From the NCBI GenBank assembly GCA_903893315.1, contig CAITLU010000013.1, forward strand, positions 91,026 to 155,025: DNA of 64,000 bases, given 5' to 3'. Positions 61,226 to 64,000 of the stretch are shown piece by piece. How positions within the stretch are numbered: position 1 is the first letter of the stretch; the number at the start of each line of letters is the position of its first letter. The stretch is from an uncultured bacterium. Lineage in GTDB: Bacteria; Desulfobacterota; Binatia; UBA1149; CAITLU01. A program made the position numbers and the translations under genes. The notes beneath the pieces are model-generated. The model ran no database searches. It was not told where the DNA came from and saw only the letters and a program-made list of their open reading frames with translations.

Positions 61226-62113
61226 TTACACAATGGCCTGGCGGGCCGAGCCTGACAGAGAATCGAGCAGCAGAGCCGCCAGCCGGTCGGGGAACTCTTC
61301 CTGAATGAAGAGCTTGCCGTACGGAATCGTCGCAAAGCCGGCGACGCTCGGAAACTGCAAGGCCATCGCGCGCGCGGCGGCTTCGGGAAAGGTCACGTCG
61401 GCGGCGCCCCAGACAAACGTGACCGGCATCGTCAGCTTGCCGTGCAACTGCGCGAAACGGTCAAGACGAACGAACTTCATCTGTGCCAGGAACTGAACCA
61501 GAGACTCGATGCGACCGGGCGCGGCCACCAGCGGCGCAACGAACAGTTCCGTGAACTCGCCGTCGATCAGATCGAGATTGGTGAAGCAGCCGCCGAAGCC
61601 CATGCCCGAGTGCCGCATCAGCCGTGAGGACAGCACTTGCCGAAAAACGAGCGCGGCGCCAGGCAGCGTGGACAACGTCTGATAGAGCGGAATCCACGGT
61701 GGGCGATGGCCGGGGATCTCGGTGTTGGTCAGGACCAGGTGCCTGACCCTGTCCGGTTCCCGAAGCGCCAGTTCACGCGCGATCCAGCCGCCGGTATCGT
61801 TGCCGACCAACGCGTAAGTCGACACGTTCAACGCGCGCAGCGCACTTCGAAATACGCCGCCCTGACCTTCGGAAGCAAAGTCGGTCGCGACCGCCGAGGT
61901 GGTGTCGCCAAGCCCGACGAGGTCGAACGCGTAGCAGGTGAAATGCTGCGCCAGAACCGCCACGATCTTGCGCCATGTGAAGCCGGAAAGCGGAAAGCCG
62001 TGCAACAACACCAGCGCCGGCCCTTTCCCAGCCTTGCGATAACAGACCCGTGCGCTGCCCGCTTGGACGAAATGCCTGGTGGCGAACTCCGCCGCGATTT
62101 CGAGTCTCGTCAT
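61226..62113 (-). CDS. Alpha/beta hydrolase, Asp-nucleophile (dehalogenase/epoxide-hydrolase-like)
   Basis: 295 residues from ATG 62113 with GGAG upstream; ATG 62137 is an alternative. Oxyanion-loop motif LVLLHGFPLSGFTW, then AFDLVGLGDTT. The nucleophile elbow ALVGNDTGGWIAREL has Asp where esterases have Ser, as in haloalkane dehalogenases and epoxide hydrolases (G-x-D-x-G-G). PVTFVWGAADVTFPE probably carries the acid. In place of the usual catalytic His near the C-terminus I see only ATIPYGKLFIQEEFP, where the family has G-x-H-x-x-x-x-E-x-P. The His appears replaced by Lys or Gly, so activity is uncertain. Confidence 0.85.
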   Translation of the reverse strand: MTRLEIAAEFATRHFVQAGSARVCYRKAGKGPALVLLHGFPLSGFTWRKIVAVLAQHFTCYAFDLVGLGDTTSAVATDFASEGQGGVFRSALRALNVSTYALVGNDTGGWIARELALREPDRVRHLVLTNTEIPGHRPPWIPLYQTLSTLPGAALVFRQVLSSRLMRHSGMGFGGCFTNLDLIDGEFTELFVAPLVAAPGRIESLVQFLAQMKFVRLDRFAQLHGKLTMPVTFVWGAADVTFPEAAARAMALQFPSVAGFATIPYGKLFIQEEFPDRLAALLLDSLSGSARQAIV

Positions 62114-62275
62114 GTCGTTCTCCGCTGCATGAGCCAATCCTTCCCGGCGTCACCGACGCATACCACAGGGAAGAGTCCCGAGAAGCTTCATTCCCGAAGA
62201 GAAAGTGATTGACGATTCGAACGTCACCAGCCACAAGCACGCAGCCGAGCTGACTGCACGCAGAGGATTTCTCAA

Positions 62276-62959
62276 ATGGCTCACTGGCAAAACCGCCCGG
62301 AACCTAACTGGCAGCGCTTCCGCTTCAATCAGCCCTACGCCAAGGGACTGCGCCGTCTCAACGAAGAAGTACTCGCCAAGACCGACTTCGATCCGGCCAC
62401 GCTGTGGCAGTGGGGCACGATGCAGGCGATGGCGTTGATCGAAATCCTCAAGTCCTGCGAGGAGACCTTCGGAGCCGAAGGCCAGAAACTCGTGTACGGC
62501 GCACTACGTCGCACGGGTCTCGACATCGGGCGGCAGATTCTCGCCGGAGTGGAATTGCCCGAAGACCTGAGCGAAGCCGAGTTCGTGTCGTTCTTCACCA
62601 CCGTCATCAACCGTATCGCGTACGCCTCGCTGGAAACCCCGCGCATAGACTCCGACGAGAAGGTCACGTTCGACATCGACTGGTGCCCGCACCAGGACCA
62701 CTACGGCGCGTTCGACTGTCGCGTGCAGCGATACTTCGTGCAGGGCATGATCGAGGCCGCCGCGGAATTCAGGCCCAAGATGAAGTTCAACGTGCGCTTT
62801 GACAGCACCATCCCGGCCGGGGCGCCGACCTGCCACTTCACGCTCATGTGCACCACGGGCAAAGAGAAGGCGGAATGGGCCGACTACACCGAGCGCCTCG
62901 AACGGCGCGCGCTCGACCACGCCGCCAAGCGGCGTACCGAACGAGAGAAAGGAAGCTGA
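62276..62959 (+). CDS. Conserved protein, ATC-hydrolase-like (L-2-amino-thiazoline-4-carboxylate hydrolase family)
   Basis: 227 residues, ATG 62276 preceded by AGAGGA. A helical N-terminal part is followed by a beta-rich half with VTFDIDWCPHQDHYGAFDCRV, the helix RYFVQGMIEAA and the strand GAPTCHFTLMC. The spaced C-P ... C ... and T-C-H-F cysteine/histidine motifs resemble the ATC_hydrolase family, whose named member opens a thiazoline ring. Many members have no tested activity and no other pathway gene is near. Family call moderate, function uncertain. 33 bp upstream of the sulfatase on the same strand. Confidence 0.6.
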   Translation: MAHWQNRPEPNWQRFRFNQPYAKGLRRLNEEVLAKTDFDPATLWQWGTMQAMALIEILKSCEETFGAEGQKLVYGALRRTGLDIGRQILAGVELPEDLSEAEFVSFFTTVINRIAYASLETPRIDSDEKVTFDIDWCPHQDHYGAFDCRVQRYFVQGMIEAAAEFRPKMKFNVRFDSTIPAGAPTCHFTLMCTTGKEKAEWADYTERLERRALDHAAKRRTEREKGS

Positions 62960-62992
62960 CGACGGACGCCGCCGCGCTGTGATGAGGACAAC

Positions 62993-64000
62993 ATGAAAAC
63001 CTGGAGACAAGCCGTCATGCCGGCGGTCATCGTACTGTGCGCGGCGGTTGTCTCTTCGCTGATCTACCGGCTCTCCGCGAACATCGCCGACCCTTTCGTC
63101 CACGAACTCGTCGCCGCAGTTTCGGGCGCGCTATCCTTCGCCGCCATCGCCCTCGGCGCCTTCTACGTCGCCCTGGTCGCGTCGCTCGCCGACACACCCC
63201 TGCGCCGCGCGGCCGTGGCCGCGTTCGCAACGCCGTTCCTGTGGATGACGAAGGAGTGCGTGCGATTGCTCGAGTCGCATCCGGCACGCGAGTGCCTGTA
63301 CTACTACGTCAACCCACTCAACGTCGCACTGGCGCTTCTCGTCGTCGCGGAACTAGCGGCAGCCACTCTCGTCGCCCGCGCAATCAAGGCCGGACGCGGT
63401 GAGACCGTGCGCGTGGTGACTCCGGCACCAATCCTGGCGATCGTTGTCAGCCTGGCGCTGATCTCGGCGGCCTTGGCCTGGGGTCACGGCGAGAATTCTT
63501 ATGCGATGTTTCTTGCGGGCTATCGCGCTCTCTTCGGCGCCGGAACCCAGGACAGCGCGGCCGCGCAAAACCGCGCCGCAGTGGCGACCGGCAAAACCGC
63601 TGCTGGCAGCGGTGTGACAAGTCGCGACGACACTTCGGCTCCCCGTGACAGCGCCGACGTTCGACGCCCGAATATCGTCTTCATCCTCGCCGACAACCAC
63701 AACGCCGCCACGACTGGATACGAAGGACATCCCGTCATCAAGACACCCGCCCTTGATCGTCTGGCCCGCGAGGGCGTGCGCTTCGAGAACGCTTTCAACA
63801 GCACCTCGCTGTGCAGCCCCTCGCGAGCCAGCATCCTGACCGGCGCCTACGCCCATTCGCACGGCGTGCTGAACAACCACACGGCATGGACCGCAAGCAT
63901 GCCGACCTTCCTCCAGCGTCTGAGCGAGGCCGGCTACGCCACCGCTTTCGTCGGCAAGTGGCACATGCCCGGAAAGGGCTTGCCGAAGATGCCGTTCCTC
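62993..64000 (+). CDS. Membrane-anchored Cys-type sulfatase, truncated by window end
   Basis: 336 residues visible from ATG 62993; the 3' end lies beyond the window. I translated it directly. Residues 1-175 contain about four hydrophobic helices, a membrane anchor unusual for sulfatases. A polar linker follows (about 180-222). The sulfatase domain starts with NIVFILADNHNAATTGYEGHP, then NSTSLCSPSRASILTG with Cys274 as the formylglycine precursor, and FVGKWHMPG. The metal motif reads D-N where most have D-D. It is a likely second client of the maturase at 57486. The substrate is unknown. Confidence 0.9.
   Translation, partial: MKTWRQAVMPAVIVLCAAVVSSLIYRLSANIADPFVHELVAAVSGALSFAAIALGAFYVALVASLADTPLRRAAVAAFATPFLWMTKECVRLLESHPARECLYYYVNPLNVALALLVVAELAAATLVARAIKAGRGETVRVVTPAPILAIVVSLALISAALAWGHGENSYAMFLAGYRALFGAGTQDSAAAQNRAAVATGKTAAGSGVTSRDDTSAPRDSADVRRPNIVFILADNHNAATTGYEGHPVIKTPALDRLAREGVRFENAFNSTSLCSPSRASILTGAYAHSHGVLNNHTAWTASMPTFLQRLSEAGYATAFVGKWHMPGKGLPKMPFL

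Overview
The window is GC-rich, densely coding, chromosomal-looking DNA from a Gram-negative bacterium. Outer-membrane proteins (a TonB-dependent receptor, a DUF1302 porin), lipoproteins, GspA/GspB-like type II secretion accessory proteins and an RpoD housekeeping sigma factor all point that way. DUF4215-type cysteine repeats, dockerin-like repeats, DUF1302, Cys-type sulfatases with a maturase and a selenocysteine system together suggest a deltaproteobacterial-type lineage (Binatota, Myxococcota or Desulfobacterota-like). That placement is inference, since no rRNA is present. No phage, insertion sequence, integron or CRISPR array was seen.

Layout. 1-9.7 kb: partial flippase-like membrane protein, rpoD, a Thr-type sulfatase-fold enzyme, a gspB-gspA pair, an MFS transporter and an HtrA-like protein that has lost its whole catalytic triad. 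9.7-12.1 kb: pabB-pabC for p-aminobenzoate. 12.1-17.0 kb (minus): dxr followed by two membrane GT-C-type proteins. 17.0-22.2 kb: TonB receptor overlapping a secreted dockerin-like/beta-propeller protein, then an ArnT-like glycosyltransferase. 22.2 kb: tRNA-Sec. 22.5-24.5 kb: DUF1302 outer-membrane protein.

24.6-45.6 kb is the most unusual part. It encodes three large paralogous secreted cysteine-rich proteins (25302, 27741, 33938) and three lipoproteins (32371, 35966, 36823). The lipoproteins together carry seven copies of a cohesin-like domain, each pinned by a conserved cysteine pair. Dockerin-like repeats sit on 33938 and on the 19196 protein. A TMTC-like glycosyltransferase with TPRs is translationally coupled to two of the lipoproteins and is followed by a VKOR-DsbA disulfide-forming fusion. 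A PDZ protein, a PDZ/S41 protease with extra C-terminal beta domains and a parvulin lipoprotein complete the region. I read it as a candidate envelope/extracellular assembly system: disulfide-rich products, scaffold lipoproteins, a glycosylation enzyme and folding/quality-control factors. A tiny solo LuxR/GerE regulator there has a near-perfect sigma-54 promoter.

45.7-50.3 kb: selA-selB-selD, which with tRNA-Sec makes a complete selenocysteine machinery; no convincing selenoprotein is in the window. 50.3-56 kb: CCA/poly(A) nucleotidyltransferase, L,D-transpeptidase, leucyl aminopeptidase, a small conserved protein and a cysteine desulfurase. 56-64 kb: MFS transporter, anaerobic sulfatase maturase, its probable Cys-type arylsulfatase substrate (3' ends overlap), an alpha/beta hydrolase, an ATC-hydrolase-like protein and a second Cys-type sulfatase cut by the window edge.

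Many neighbouring genes are tightly coupled by ATGA or TTGA overlaps, and several convergent pairs are separated by compact hairpins.
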